This document shows, piece by piece, positions 45,008 to 54,053 of a stretch of DNA of 64,000 bases (positions are counted from its first letter, which is position 1; the number at the start of each line of letters is the position of its first letter). The position numbers and the translations under genes were made by a program. Below the pieces are notes generated by a model that saw nothing but the letters and a program-made list of their open reading frames with translations, did no database searches and was not told the origin of the DNA. Location: positions 1 to 64,000 of the forward strand of contig DATBHW010000020.1 of assembly GCA_036557285.1 (NCBI GenBank), given 5' to 3'. Origin of the DNA: Ktedonobacterales bacterium. Its GTDB lineage: Bacteria; Chloroflexota; Ktedonobacteria; Ktedonobacterales; DATBGS01.

Positions 45008-48000
45008 GTGCAAGAAGCGAAACAAGTCATTAATTCAAAGGGCTGGTGGAATACCTACTTCATAGAGCATTGGGAGGCTAACAACGGGAGAAACCAGACT
45101 CGTCACTTTATGGAACGCCTGCTGAGCACGCTTCCCGATTCTACCAAGGCGTATCTTCATGCTCATGTACTTGATATTCTTGATTGGGGATGTGCAATGG
45201 GGGATGGCGTCAAAATGCTGAGCCAGGCTTTTCCCCAGAGCCACGTTGTCGGCCTGGACTTTTCTACCCAGGCCATTGAAGCAGCCCGTAATCAGTATCC
45301 AGAGTGTGAATTTATTGTTGCAGATCGCATTCCTCGTGAATTCGATGTCATTATTACGTCCAACTGCCTTGAACATTTTGAGAAACCCCTCGATCAGATC
45401 AGAGAACACCTGCACTGGTGCAAAAAGCTTTATATCATCCTGGTCCCCTATAACGAATGCCCGCTCATTGACCAGCATCGTGCTCAATTTAGGGAAGAAT
45501 CTTTCCCCGAACGGCTAGAGAACTTTACCCGCCTCTGTGCAGAGCCGATTGAAGTAGATCCAATGTATTGGACCGGCAAGCAACTTCTGGTTATGTATGG
45601 CGCTCCTGCTCATGTACGAGAACTTGCTATCAGTATTACTGGAATTGAAGAGGAACAGCGAGGTAATCCACTTTCTGGTATTGGTATCCTGGAAGAGAAG
45701 CCATCAGAATTGTTGAATATCCTGCTTGCCGCCGCCCTGGTCCAAAGAATGGGCACAGAAAGCAGGGTCAGCCATTTGCGAGCACAGGTAGACCTCTTAG
45801 AGGAACTACAAAAACGCGAGGCGCTGGTATATGCAGAAAAAGAGGGCCACCTTGTTGCTGAGCGCGACCAGCTCGTTGCCGAGCATCAACGTCTTGCTAC
45901 TGAGCGCAGCCACCTTGTTGCCGAGCGTGACCAGCTTGCTGCCGAGCGCGATCAGCTTGCTGCCGGGCGTGAAGATCTCATTGCGCAGCTCAACCTGCTT
46001 TATAGTACCAAAGCCTGGAAATTGACCTACGCCTACTGGAATCTGCGTCGAGACGGGTTAAAAGGCTGGTTCCGCGCTGCCACCAAGGCGCTCAAGTTTG
46101 TGGCGAGAGTCCCGTTCAGGTTACTCTACCGGGTCATCCACACTTTCTATCATCTACTTGTCCCCCGAAGACTGCGGGTTGCCTTTTGGGAATATAGGTG
46201 GAGGCTTGCACACAAGCCGGTTTCAAGCATTGCCACCACATCGACTGCTTTAGTATCTTCAAATAATCCCCTCGCAAATCCCCCTGCACATGCCAACGCT
46301 AAGAACAATAAACACATCTTCATCTTTGCACTTGTCCCTTATTATGACATTGGGGGAGGACAACGACCGGCACAACTGGCCAAGACTTTCAACAAGATGG
46401 GATATTCCGTTCACTATATCTATGCGTACGATTCATCAGACTCTGGCAAGAAGGAGCACTATTTTCCACTTGAGAAACATGTCCAACTCCAGAACCTAAC
46501 ACCTAAAGAGGTAGTTTCCTCCCTCAAAGGGGATCCCATTTTCATTTTTGAGGCGCCCTACAAGGATTTTCTGCCATACTTAGAGCTTGCCCGGAGGATT
46601 CGGGCCAGGGTTATCTACGAGCACATTGATAACTGGGATACTTCACTTGGTAATTACTTTTCCTTCAGTGTTGATCTCCTCAAGCAGTTTTTGCGGAACG
46701 CTGATGTGACCATCACCACAGCCCAGGTTCTTAGGGATAAACTGAATGCCATTATTCAGGAGGATCAGAACCTATCACAGTGCGCCAGCAAGGTCTTCTA
46801 TGCGGCGAATGCCGTGGACACCGACCTGTTTGATTCAATTTTAGAACAGCACCATCCTAAAGACCTGATAGTGGGCCGACGGACCCTGCTCTATTATGGG
46901 TCACTCTGGGGCGAGTGGTTCGATTGGAATCTCCTGAGGCAGGTAGCCACAAAGTGTGAGGAATGCGCTATCAATCTTATCGGCGATTACGAGAACTGGC
47001 CTCAAGTTAAAGCGATTATGGAAACCATGCCTAAGAATGTACAGTTTCTCGGGCCGAAGTTGCAAAGAGAACTGCCTGCTTACCTACGCTACAGCGATAT
47101 TGCTCTCCTACCATTCAGAAATGATGAGATCGGTAAGTACGTTTCCCCGCTCAAAATATTTGAGTATATCGGGATGGACAAGCCGATATTAGCCACGAAC
47201 CTGCCTGATATTGAGGGTTATCCCAACGTTTATGCTTCAGATGAAGCTGATGATTGGGTTGCATTTGTCAAAAATGAATTACCAGCTTGTACCGGACAAG
47301 GCCCGGCCTTTGCGCGGAAGAATAACTGGTATGCCCGTTGTAACTATCTGCTCGACCTGATTGAGCCTGTTCACCCCGTTCCGGAGAGGGGGACAATCTC
47401 GATTATTATCCTCAACCGGAATAATGCCAATATCATTACTCGCTGCATTGACAGCCTGATTGAGTTCAGAGCCAGATACCAATATAAGGTAATTGTGGTA
47501 GATAATCAGAGTACTGATGGCTCCTATGAACTGCTGCATGAGAAGTATAATAATGACATCCTCTTGCTCAGAAACAATAAAAATGGCTGTTCCTCTGGAA
47601 GGAACTTGGGGGTCAAGCAGGCAAAAGGGAACTTCATCCTGTTCCTCGATAGTGATCAGTGGGCCGTCAGTGCGCGGTGGCTAGAAGCTCCTTTGGATGT
47701 GTTGAGAAGGAACAGGAATATTGGCGCGGTTGGCTGGGGCGGCGGATGGTTCTTCCCAAATCACATTGGAGACATGATTAGCGCCCATTTGCCTTATAGC
47801 GGTGTGGAACCCGCGCTGCTTTTCCGGACAGATATAGGGTACCTCGGCACGTGTGGCATGCTGATCCGACGGGAAGTACTTGATGCTACAGATGGATTTG
47901 ATGAAAATTTAGATCCGACATGCTATGAAGATACAGATCTTTCACTTCAGATCCGCGATCTAGGCTTTGAACTCGCATGTTGTCCTTACATGAACATTGT

Positions 48001-48145
48001 TCATCTCCCCCATCAAACGACCCAGGCGAATTCGCCAGGTCATTTGCAGTTAATGGAGAGGAATGGGAAATACTTCAAGAACAAATGGCTTGTGCGGAAC
48101 CCTCGGCTGCTAGAGTACTATTATACTTCCAATGACCTGAAGTGA
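45008..48145 (+). CDS. Fusion: SAM methyltransferase - coiled coil - GT4 - GT2
   Basis: A 1045-residue multidomain protein. In order: a class I methyltransferase (about 52-150; motif I is ILDWGCAMGDG, followed by VVGLDFS), a coiled coil of seven-residue units (about 255-330; AERDQLAAERDQLAAG), the STKAWKL motif common after such coils (333-339), a 29-residue module (371-399, YRVIHTFYH to WEYRWR), a GT4-like domain (437-790, with EYIGMDKPILATN), and a GT2 domain (795-1045; IIILNRNN, LDSD as DxD, ED at YEDTDLSLQ). It could build and cap a glycan, with the coil setting distance or oligomer state. The start is a GTG with a poor ribosome binding site. Stop overlaps no real start. Confidence 0.88.
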   Translation: MQEAKQVINSKGWWNTYFIEHWEANNGRNQTRHFMERLLSTLPDSTKAYLHAHVLDILDWGCAMGDGVKMLSQAFPQSHVVGLDFSTQAIEAARNQYPECEFIVADRIPREFDVIITSNCLEHFEKPLDQIREHLHWCKKLYIILVPYNECPLIDQHRAQFREESFPERLENFTRLCAEPIEVDPMYWTGKQLLVMYGAPAHVRELAISITGIEEEQRGNPLSGIGILEEKPSELLNILLAAALVQRMGTESRVSHLRAQVDLLEELQKREALVYAEKEGHLVAERDQLVAEHQRLATERSHLVAERDQLAAERDQLAAGREDLIAQLNLLYSTKAWKLTYAYWNLRRDGLKGWFRAATKALKFVARVPFRLLYRVIHTFYHLLVPRRLRVAFWEYRWRLAHKPVSSIATTSTALVSSNNPLANPPAHANAKNNKHIFIFALVPYYDIGGGQRPAQLAKTFNKMGYSVHYIYAYDSSDSGKKEHYFPLEKHVQLQNLTPKEVVSSLKGDPIFIFEAPYKDFLPYLELARRIRARVIYEHIDNWDTSLGNYFSFSVDLLKQFLRNADVTITTAQVLRDKLNAIIQEDQNLSQCASKVFYAANAVDTDLFDSILEQHHPKDLIVGRRTLLYYGSLWGEWFDWNLLRQVATKCEECAINLIGDYENWPQVKAIMETMPKNVQFLGPKLQRELPAYLRYSDIALLPFRNDEIGKYVSPLKIFEYIGMDKPILATNLPDIEGYPNVYASDEADDWVAFVKNELPACTGQGPAFARKNNWYARCNYLLDLIEPVHPVPERGTISIIILNRNNANIITRCIDSLIEFRARYQYKVIVVDNQSTDGSYELLHEKYNNDILLLRNNKNGCSSGRNLGVKQAKGNFILFLDSDQWAVSARWLEAPLDVLRRNRNIGAVGWGGGWFFPNHIGDMISAHLPYSGVEPALLFRTDIGYLGTCGMLIRREVLDATDGFDENLDPTCYEDTDLSLQIRDLGFELACCPYMNIVHLPHQTTQANSPGHLQLMERNGKYFKNKWLVRNPRLLEYYYTSNDLK
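45856..45980 (+). repeat. 21-base in-frame tandem repeat coding for the coiled coil
   Basis: About six imperfect units of the type GTTGCCGAGCGTGACCAGCTT, each giving seven residues (AERDQLV/A). This is one heptad per unit, so copy changes keep the frame and the coil register. Confidence 0.85.
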
Positions 48146-48159
48146 TACCAGGGGGTAAG

Positions 48160-49524
48160 ATGATGCGATCTAGCGGCATAGAGAATCATCCACAGGGCCA
48201 TTTATGGAAGGTAGGGGAGAGGCGTTCGGCTCCACTCTCAGCAGCCATGCAACTATTCTATCGAGGAATTCATTCTGCGTATCATACCGTTGTGCCCTAT
48301 CGGATGCGCATCATTCTCTGGGAATACCGTCGTCGGCGTTTAAGGGCGTTTAAAGAATATGCCCAGGCAAGGAATCGAAAGCTCATAGAACAATGTAAAA
48401 CCGAGCTAAGGCAGATTATAGCTCAATCTCCAGACGCAAAAGGAGTAGTTATCTTCCCCCGATCCGTCGCTTGGGATACCCCTTTGTTTCAGCGCCCTCA
48501 CCAAATGGCGATGGCCTTTGCTTCTCTCGGCTACCTTGTGTTCTATTGGGTTCAGGTGGATTCAATAGACAATGTGGCAAGGTTTCGCAAGGTTAATCAT
48601 GGGCTATACCTGTGCAATGTGGCGCCGGAAGTGCTTCGTTGTGTCGAGAACCCCATCGTGATAACTTATACCTATACCTATAACTGGACAGCCCAACTCA
48701 AATCCTCGTCAATCGTCTACGAACTTATAGATCGCTTAGAGATTTTTTCCAACTTTCCCCTTCCATTGCTACGGCACTATCATAAGAAGCTCCTGAGCCA
48801 GGCTACAGTTGTTGTGGGAACGGCAAATGAACTTCTTGAAGACCTGGCACAGCATCGCCCGGATGCGATACTGTGCCCTAATGGAGTAGATTATGATCAT
48901 TTTGCCAGCAATAACAAAGATATCCGTGGTTCCTACGAAGATATCCAACGGATCATCGAAGAGGGCAAACCAATTGTTGGCTACTATGGAGCGCTGGCTG
49001 AATGGTTCGACTATGACCTGATGAAGCATGCTGCAAAAGCACTTCCTGGATACAATTTCGTCTTGATCGGACCAGATTACGATTTCAGCATCGGTAAAAC
49101 CGGCATTACAAAGCTTGCCAACATTCATTGGCTAGGCCCTAAAAATTACCATATACTACCCAAATATTTGCATGCTTTTGATATTGCTACCATCCCTTTC
49201 CAGATCACTAAAACGCTCCAGGCAGTATCACCAATCAAATTGTTTGAATACATGGCCGGAGGGCGGCCTATCGTTACAACCGATCTGGTGGAGTGCCGCA
49301 AATACCCCATCGTTCTCGTCGCCAAGAATCAGGACGAATTTGTTGGGTGTCTTCAGCGGGCAATGCAACTACGTGACGAGCCTGCATATCTAGCTGCCCT
49401 TAAAACTACGGCACAAGAAAATACCTGGCATGCGCGGGCGCGCACAATAATCACCGCAATTGAAGCGAAACAAACACCTCCTTTTTCATCCATATCAAAC
49501 TCCAAGGAATCGAGATCATGCTAA
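48160..49524 (+). CDS. GT4-like glycosyltransferase
   Basis: A 454-residue GT-B protein. Near the N-terminus (31-60) is a module shared with the upstream fusion protein (YRGIHSAYH, then VPYRMR, then WEYRRR). The acceptor domain begins at about 90 (VVIFPRSVAWDTPLFQRPHQ, the RPHQ motif of this GT4 branch). The donor domain has IVGYYGALAEWFDYDLMKHA and near 365 the motif SPIKLFEYMAGGRPIVTTDL. It should use a nucleotide sugar in the cytoplasm. GGGGGT precedes two adjacent ATGs at 48160 and 48163; either may be the start. The 3' end overlaps the epimerase gene by 7 bases. Confidence 0.9.
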   Translation: MMRSSGIENHPQGHLWKVGERRSAPLSAAMQLFYRGIHSAYHTVVPYRMRIILWEYRRRRLRAFKEYAQARNRKLIEQCKTELRQIIAQSPDAKGVVIFPRSVAWDTPLFQRPHQMAMAFASLGYLVFYWVQVDSIDNVARFRKVNHGLYLCNVAPEVLRCVENPIVITYTYTYNWTAQLKSSSIVYELIDRLEIFSNFPLPLLRHYHKKLLSQATVVVGTANELLEDLAQHRPDAILCPNGVDYDHFASNNKDIRGSYEDIQRIIEEGKPIVGYYGALAEWFDYDLMKHAAKALPGYNFVLIGPDYDFSIGKTGITKLANIHWLGPKNYHILPKYLHAFDIATIPFQITKTLQAVSPIKLFEYMAGGRPIVTTDLVECRKYPIVLVAKNQDEFVGCLQRAMQLRDEPAYLAALKTTAQENTWHARARTIITAIEAKQTPPFSSISNSKESRSC

Positions 49525-50636
49525 CCGTTCTCAGTGTTATAGGGACGCGCCCAGAAGCAATCAAGATGGCTCCAGTGATCAAAGAACTAGAGAGGCATCG
49601 AGATCACGTTCGTTCTTTTGTTTGTTCCACCGGCCAGCATCAAGAGATGCTTAATCAGGTGCTTGATTTGTTTCAGATCACCCCCGATTATGATCTGCAT
49701 CTTATGCAGGTCAATCAAGGGCTAGCGCAACTGACTGCTCGCCTCTTTACTTCATTGGATGATGTACTTGAGGACGTTAAACCAAATTACGTCCTTGCTC
49801 AGGGCGATACAACAACGGTTCTGGTAGCCTCTCTTGTTGCGTTTTATCGTGGGATCAAGTTCGGCCATGTCGAGGCCGGCTTACGTACCGGCGATAAGCA
49901 CAAGCCCTTTCCTGAAGAAATCAATCGCCGCCTGGCTGATGTGGTGGCGGATCTGTTTTTTGCCCCTACTGAACGGGCCCGCCAAACACTACTCTGCGAA
50001 GGGGTTTCGGCGCAGGATATTTATCTCACTGGCAACACGGTAATTGACGCGCTTCTTGACATTGCATCCCGCAATTATGAGTGGTCTAACAGCCCTCTGG
50101 CATGCCTACCAAGAGATCGTCGCCTGGTTCTGATTACCGCGCATCGTCGAGAGAGCTTTGGTGAGCAGTTCAAAGAGTTATGTTTGGCGATTCGTGACCT
50201 GGCCGAAGCGTTCCAAAAAGATGGTGTGCATTTTGTCTATCCCGTTCATCTGAATCCAAACGTGCGCAAGCCAGTTGGTGAGATTTTGTCGAATATACCA
50301 AACGTCTCGTTAATAGAACCGCTTGATTACCTTGCATTAGTTCAGCTGATGAAGCATGCAACACTTATTTTGACAGATTCAGGTGGCATTCAAGAAGAAG
50401 CACCGAGTTTAAGAGTCCCTGTATTGGTGATGCGTGATACAACTGAGCGCCCTGAAGGCATCGAGGCGGGCGTTTCACGACTCGTTGGCACACAGCGCGC
50501 TCGAATTGTGCAAGAGGCACAACACCTCCTCTGTGATCCTGCCGCGCATGCCGCTATGGCGACCAACACAAATCCATATGGGGATGGAAAAGCAGCAATG
50601 CGGATTGTCGCAGCTCTTTTTGAACGGGTATTGTGA
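49518..50636 (+). CDS. wecB: UDP-N-acetylglucosamine 2-epimerase (non-hydrolysing)
   Basis: A 372-residue GT-B-fold epimerase that interconverts UDP-GlcNAc and UDP-ManNAc. Seen are GTRPEAIKMAPVIKELE (7-23), QGDTTTVLVASLVAF, the catalytic Glu/His region HVEAGLRTGDKHKPFPEEIN, LTGNTVIDAL, and the UDP-binding DSGGIQEEAPSLRVPVLVMR with TERPEG. It indicates that the polysaccharide contains ManNAc or a derivative such as ManNAcA. AAGGA lies 8 bases before the ATG, which overlaps the preceding stop. Confidence 0.97.
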   Translation: MLTVLSVIGTRPEAIKMAPVIKELERHRDHVRSFVCSTGQHQEMLNQVLDLFQITPDYDLHLMQVNQGLAQLTARLFTSLDDVLEDVKPNYVLAQGDTTTVLVASLVAFYRGIKFGHVEAGLRTGDKHKPFPEEINRRLADVVADLFFAPTERARQTLLCEGVSAQDIYLTGNTVIDALLDIASRNYEWSNSPLACLPRDRRLVLITAHRRESFGEQFKELCLAIRDLAEAFQKDGVHFVYPVHLNPNVRKPVGEILSNIPNVSLIEPLDYLALVQLMKHATLILTDSGGIQEEAPSLRVPVLVMRDTTERPEGIEAGVSRLVGTQRARIVQEAQHLLCDPAAHAAMATNTNPYGDGKAAMRIVAALFERVL

Positions 50637-51511
50637 TGGTGGCCTTAACACCCCCTTTAGTTTCTATCGTGCTGCCAGTCTATAACGGCGCGCGCTATCT
50701 TAAAGAATCCATCCAAAGCTGCCTGGATCAAACATATCTTCGCTGGGAACTGCTTATAGTGGATGACGCGTCAACAGATCAGACCTCTGCAATTATTGCT
50801 GAATTTACAGCAAAAGATGACCGTGTTCGGTACATCCGGCATGAGACAAATAAGCGACTGCCCGCAGCCCTAAATACGGGCTTTGCTCACGCGCAGGGGG
50901 AATATCTGACATGGACATCTGATGATAATCGCTATCACCCGCAAGCACTGGAGGAGATGGTAGAGATCCTTGCTAGTAACAAATACGTTGATTTTGTCTA
51001 TACAGATTATGATGAAATCTCTGAAACAGGTCAGCTTATGCAAAGCATAATAGCTGAGCCTCCCATGCAGTTAATTGAAAAACATACTGGTTTGGCATGC
51101 TTTCTCTATCGTCGTAGCCTCTATGAGCAAATTGGCAGCTATTCGGAAGACTTGTTTCTTGCGGAAGACTATGATTACTGGTTACGCATACTGGCTTCTG
51201 GATTTCACATGTATCCTCTCCATAAGAGCCTCTATTGGTATCGTCGCCATCCAGATTCTCTTACAGATGAACAGAGGGGGCATACATTTCTGGCAGCAGA
51301 GCGAGCTTTGCTCCGAAATCTTCCTAAGATGGCCTGGGCGGGTACAGCAGTACAAGGAAAAGCTTATCTTTACCTGGCATCATTAGCTGCATGGCGTGGC
51401 TCTCACAGAGCAGCTTTCCTATACTCAATACGCGCGATGCGTTACGCCCCCGCCGCCGTTACAGCCAAAGTGGCTTTCTTCCTGGCTAAATGTATAGGGC
51501 ATCAACGTTGA
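50636..51511 (+). CDS. GT2-family glycosyltransferase
   Basis: A 291-residue GT-A enzyme of family 2. It has VSIVLPVYNGARYLKESIQS at the start, LLIVDDASTDQT, and a DxD-type metal site in WTSDDNRYHP (about 96-105). The catalytic-base region is AEDYDYWLRI (about 184-193). It has no membrane segment. The start ATG overlaps the epimerase stop (TGATG); a GTG one codon earlier is possible. Last gene of the plus-strand polysaccharide set; the kinase gene on the other strand ends 15 bases away. Confidence 0.94.
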   Translation: MVALTPPLVSIVLPVYNGARYLKESIQSCLDQTYLRWELLIVDDASTDQTSAIIAEFTAKDDRVRYIRHETNKRLPAALNTGFAHAQGEYLTWTSDDNRYHPQALEEMVEILASNKYVDFVYTDYDEISETGQLMQSIIAEPPMQLIEKHTGLACFLYRRSLYEQIGSYSEDLFLAEDYDYWLRILASGFHMYPLHKSLYWYRRHPDSLTDEQRGHTFLAAERALLRNLPKMAWAGTAVQGKAYLYLASLAAWRGSHRAAFLYSIRAMRYAPAAVTAKVAFFLAKCIGHQR

Positions 51512-51526
51512 AATAAATAGAGATGC

Positions 51527-53701
51527 TCATGCCCCGCTGGTGATGCGCCCAATCTTGTTGCCTGAGGCCTCAGTAAACCAGAGGTTGCCATCAGGCCCTG
51601 TGGTAATTCCAGCAGGGGCGCTCAGAGGCTCCGGGAGAGCATACTCATCAATGTGTTGTCCATCTGGGGTGATACGCCCAATCTTGTTGCTATCATACTC
51701 GGTAAACCAGAGGTTGCCATCTCGGCCAGTAGTAATCTGGAAGGGCTGGCTTTTAGGATTTGGCAAAGGAAACTCATCGACACGTTGCCCATCAAGGCTG
51801 ATGCGGCCAATCTTGTTGCCTGCTGCCTCGGTGAACCAGAGATTGCCATCTGGACCAATTGTCATGCCCCGAGGGTGGCTATCAGGCGTCGAGATGGGGA
51901 ACTCCCTGATGCTCTTCCCATCGGGGGTGATGCGCCCAATCTTGTTGGCGCCATACTCTGAGAACCAGAGAGCGTTATCTGGCCCCTTGATAATCATGGA
52001 AGGGTGGGCGCCAGGCGACGAGAGAGGGAACTCAGCGAAATCCCCATTAGGAGTGATGCGCCCGATCTTACTGCCAGTAGTTTCCGCGAACCACAGATTG
52101 CCATCGGGGCCGCTAGTAATGCCTTCAGGTATGCTACCAGGCGTTGGGATATCGAACTCGTTGAGGTGCCCATCAAGGCTGATGCGCCCAATCTTGTTGG
52201 CATGCCATTCAGTAAACCAGAGAGCGCCATCGGGTCCGGTGGTAAGCACAACTGGGCCGCTATTAGAGGTCGGCAGGAAGGGGAACTCGTTGAGGTGCCC
52301 ATCAGGGGTAATGTGGCCAATGCGATTGCCTTCATACTCTGCAAACCAGAGGGCGCCGTCAGGGCCACTGGTTAGCTCATACAAGTGGCTTGGAGACGTT
52401 GGCACAGCGAACTCGGTGATGATTCCGGCAGGCAGCGTTGTGGGCTTGGGAGTAGCCCTGGACGCCGTGCCGCCTTTGAAGAGACCCAGCGAGGCCCCCA
52501 CTGCCAGCGTTGTGCCTCCAGCGGCGATCACCACAAGCGCCAGCAACAGCAGCAGTATAGGTAGTATGCGCCGGCGACGTGGTGGAGGTGGAATGACCGG
52601 CGCCTGATTGGGCAAAACTGCAAGCCCCGTTGCATAGGTCGGTGGCAACGGAGGCATAGTCGCTGGACCACTGCCGGGCGTGGCCCAGCCATATGGCCCG
52701 CTGCCAGGCTCTCCCCAAACGGGAGGTGGCTCCGAACGCGGTCCGGCTGGCGGGAAGGCCGCTGGACCACTGCCTGGCGCTGGGGGCAGGCCATACGTCA
52801 CAACCGTTGGCAAATCACCAATCTCCCCAGTGGTAGGCGGTGACACATATGTCATCTCATCCGAGGGCGCAACGCTGGCAGCGCGCAGGGCTGCCTGAAA
52901 CTCCGTCATCGTCTGATAGCGCTCGACAGGCGCCTTCGCCAGCGCTTTCAAGATCACTGCTTCTACTGCCAGTGGAATAGCGGGATTGAGGCTGCGCGGG
53001 AGCGGCGGCGGCTGCTGCGCCTGCATCATCAGCAGCGAGACAGAGGTCACTCCAGTGAAAGGAAGCTGCCCAGTCAGCATTTGAAAGAGGATCACCCCCA
53101 ACGCATAGATATCGACGCGGTGATCAATCGTCTTGCTCAACACCATCTCTGGTGCAGCATATTCCGGGCTGCCAACAAAGGCGCCCATGCTTGTCAGGGT
53201 TGCAGCAGCATCTTCCTTCTGTACCAGTCGCACAATACCAAAGTCAGAAAGCAGCGCACGACCCTCATCACTTATCAAGATATTGGCCGGCTTCACATCA
53301 CGATGCACTAGACCCCGCTCGTGGGCATATTGAAGGGCGCCAGCTACCTGCTCAGTAACTGACACCACCTCAGAGAGGGGCAGGATATGACGCTGAGCAA
53401 GGTATTCGCGCAGCGTGCCGCCGGAAATCAGAGGCATCACCAGGTAGGTCAGATCACCCTGCTCGCCGAAATCATAGACCGGAACAATATGAGGATGATT
53501 CAATTTCGCCACCGCGCGCGCCTCGCGTCGAAAGCGCTCAAGATATCCTGGCTCGTGTGCCAGCGCAGCTGACAGCACTTTGATCGCCACTTCGCGTTCC
53601 AGGCGGGGGTCATGCGCACGATAGACCTGGCCCATGCCACCAGCACCAAGCAATATTTTGATTTCGTAAGGGCCAACGTTGGTCCCTTCCAACTCTGCCA
53701 C
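51527..53701 (-). CDS. Transmembrane Ser/Thr kinase with Vgb-type beta-propeller sensor
   Basis: A 724-residue receptor kinase. The N-terminal kinase domain (11-275) has glycine loop GAGGMG (19-24), K41, HRDVKPAN (133-140), DFG (153-155) and the SPEYAAPE activation end. A Pro/Gly-rich linker (280-375) leads to one membrane helix (about 379-405). The outer part (about 435-724) is seven repeats of about 42 residues with GPDGNLWFTE-xx-xNKIGRITPDG, the virginiamycin-B-lyase-like propeller. Kinase inside, propeller outside suggests ligand sensing. The start is GTG 53701 with GGAGG six bases upstream; the frame runs on to 53758 without a signal. Confidence 0.93.
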   Translation of the reverse strand: MAELEGTNVGPYEIKILLGAGGMGQVYRAHDPRLEREVAIKVLSAALAHEPGYLERFRREARAVAKLNHPHIVPVYDFGEQGDLTYLVMPLISGGTLREYLAQRHILPLSEVVSVTEQVAGALQYAHERGLVHRDVKPANILISDEGRALLSDFGIVRLVQKEDAAATLTSMGAFVGSPEYAAPEMVLSKTIDHRVDIYALGVILFQMLTGQLPFTGVTSVSLLMMQAQQPPPLPRSLNPAIPLAVEAVILKALAKAPVERYQTMTEFQAALRAASVAPSDEMTYVSPPTTGEIGDLPTVVTYGLPPAPGSGPAAFPPAGPRSEPPPVWGEPGSGPYGWATPGSGPATMPPLPPTYATGLAVLPNQAPVIPPPPRRRRILPILLLLLALVVIAAGGTTLAVGASLGLFKGGTASRATPKPTTLPAGIITEFAVPTSPSHLYELTSGPDGALWFAEYEGNRIGHITPDGHLNEFPFLPTSNSGPVVLTTGPDGALWFTEWHANKIGRISLDGHLNEFDIPTPGSIPEGITSGPDGNLWFAETTGSKIGRITPNGDFAEFPLSSPGAHPSMIIKGPDNALWFSEYGANKIGRITPDGKSIREFPISTPDSHPRGMTIGPDGNLWFTEAAGNKIGRISLDGQRVDEFPLPNPKSQPFQITTGRDGNLWFTEYDSNKIGRITPDGQHIDEYALPEPLSAPAGITTGPDGNLWFTEASGNKIGRITSGA

Positions 53702-53786
53702 TGGAAGCCTCCTAACCTCACCGCTGAACAGATGAGCGGATAATGCCACTACAAGCACCCGCTCACCCCCCTGCTAGCTGACTTCC

Positions 53787-53792
53787 ATTATA
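53787..53792 (-). promoter_or_regulatory. Extended -10 of the propeller kinase gene
   Basis: On the minus strand TGGTATAAT gives a TGn-TATAAT extended -10, with no good -35. The leader would be about 80 bases. It separates the kinase gene from the IS605-type remnant. Confidence 0.6.
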
Positions 53793-53849
53793 CCAGATAC
53801 GGTCGTTTGGAGAGCTACAGAATCACCTGCTTACGAAGAAAGAAGTTCC

Positions 53850-54053
53850 TCATTGACACTCCCCGCTTAAAGGCAGGGAGATTCTTCCTTCAGCCGGCCA
53901 ACGTAACCGGGCGTCATCGCTTGGGTTGGTCGGCAGTTGATTGTCCAGAAGTGTTCGTACTCCGAAGAGTCCCGTTCCCGCCTGCCCGGCGGTACGGAGC
54001 GCCAGGACTAAGATGTTCAAGGCGGCGTTTTGATCGCGACTAAGGACTGGCAC
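53850..54053 (-). pseudogene. Remnant of an IS200/IS605-type TnpB with right-end hairpin
   Basis: The minus-strand frame ends in a TnpB-like C-terminus: SRDQNAALNILVLALRTAG matches the RDxNAAxNI block that carries the last RuvC Asp. The Cys pairs of the preceding zinc ribbon cannot be found in frame, and the rest of the gene is missing, so it is a decayed 3' end. The last codons run through a hairpin (CTCCCTGC / GCGGGGAG, 53880-53859), as seen at the right end of IS605 elements, where the 3' part also forms the guide RNA scaffold. The sequence from 54054 to 54317 has nothing I can name. Confidence 0.75.

Noticed and set aside
51540-52390. Regularly spaced repeats that might look like a repeat array
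   Set aside because: They are the coding repeats of the seven-blade propeller (about 126 bases apart, diverged, in frame), not a CRISPR array; no CRISPR or cas gene was seen.
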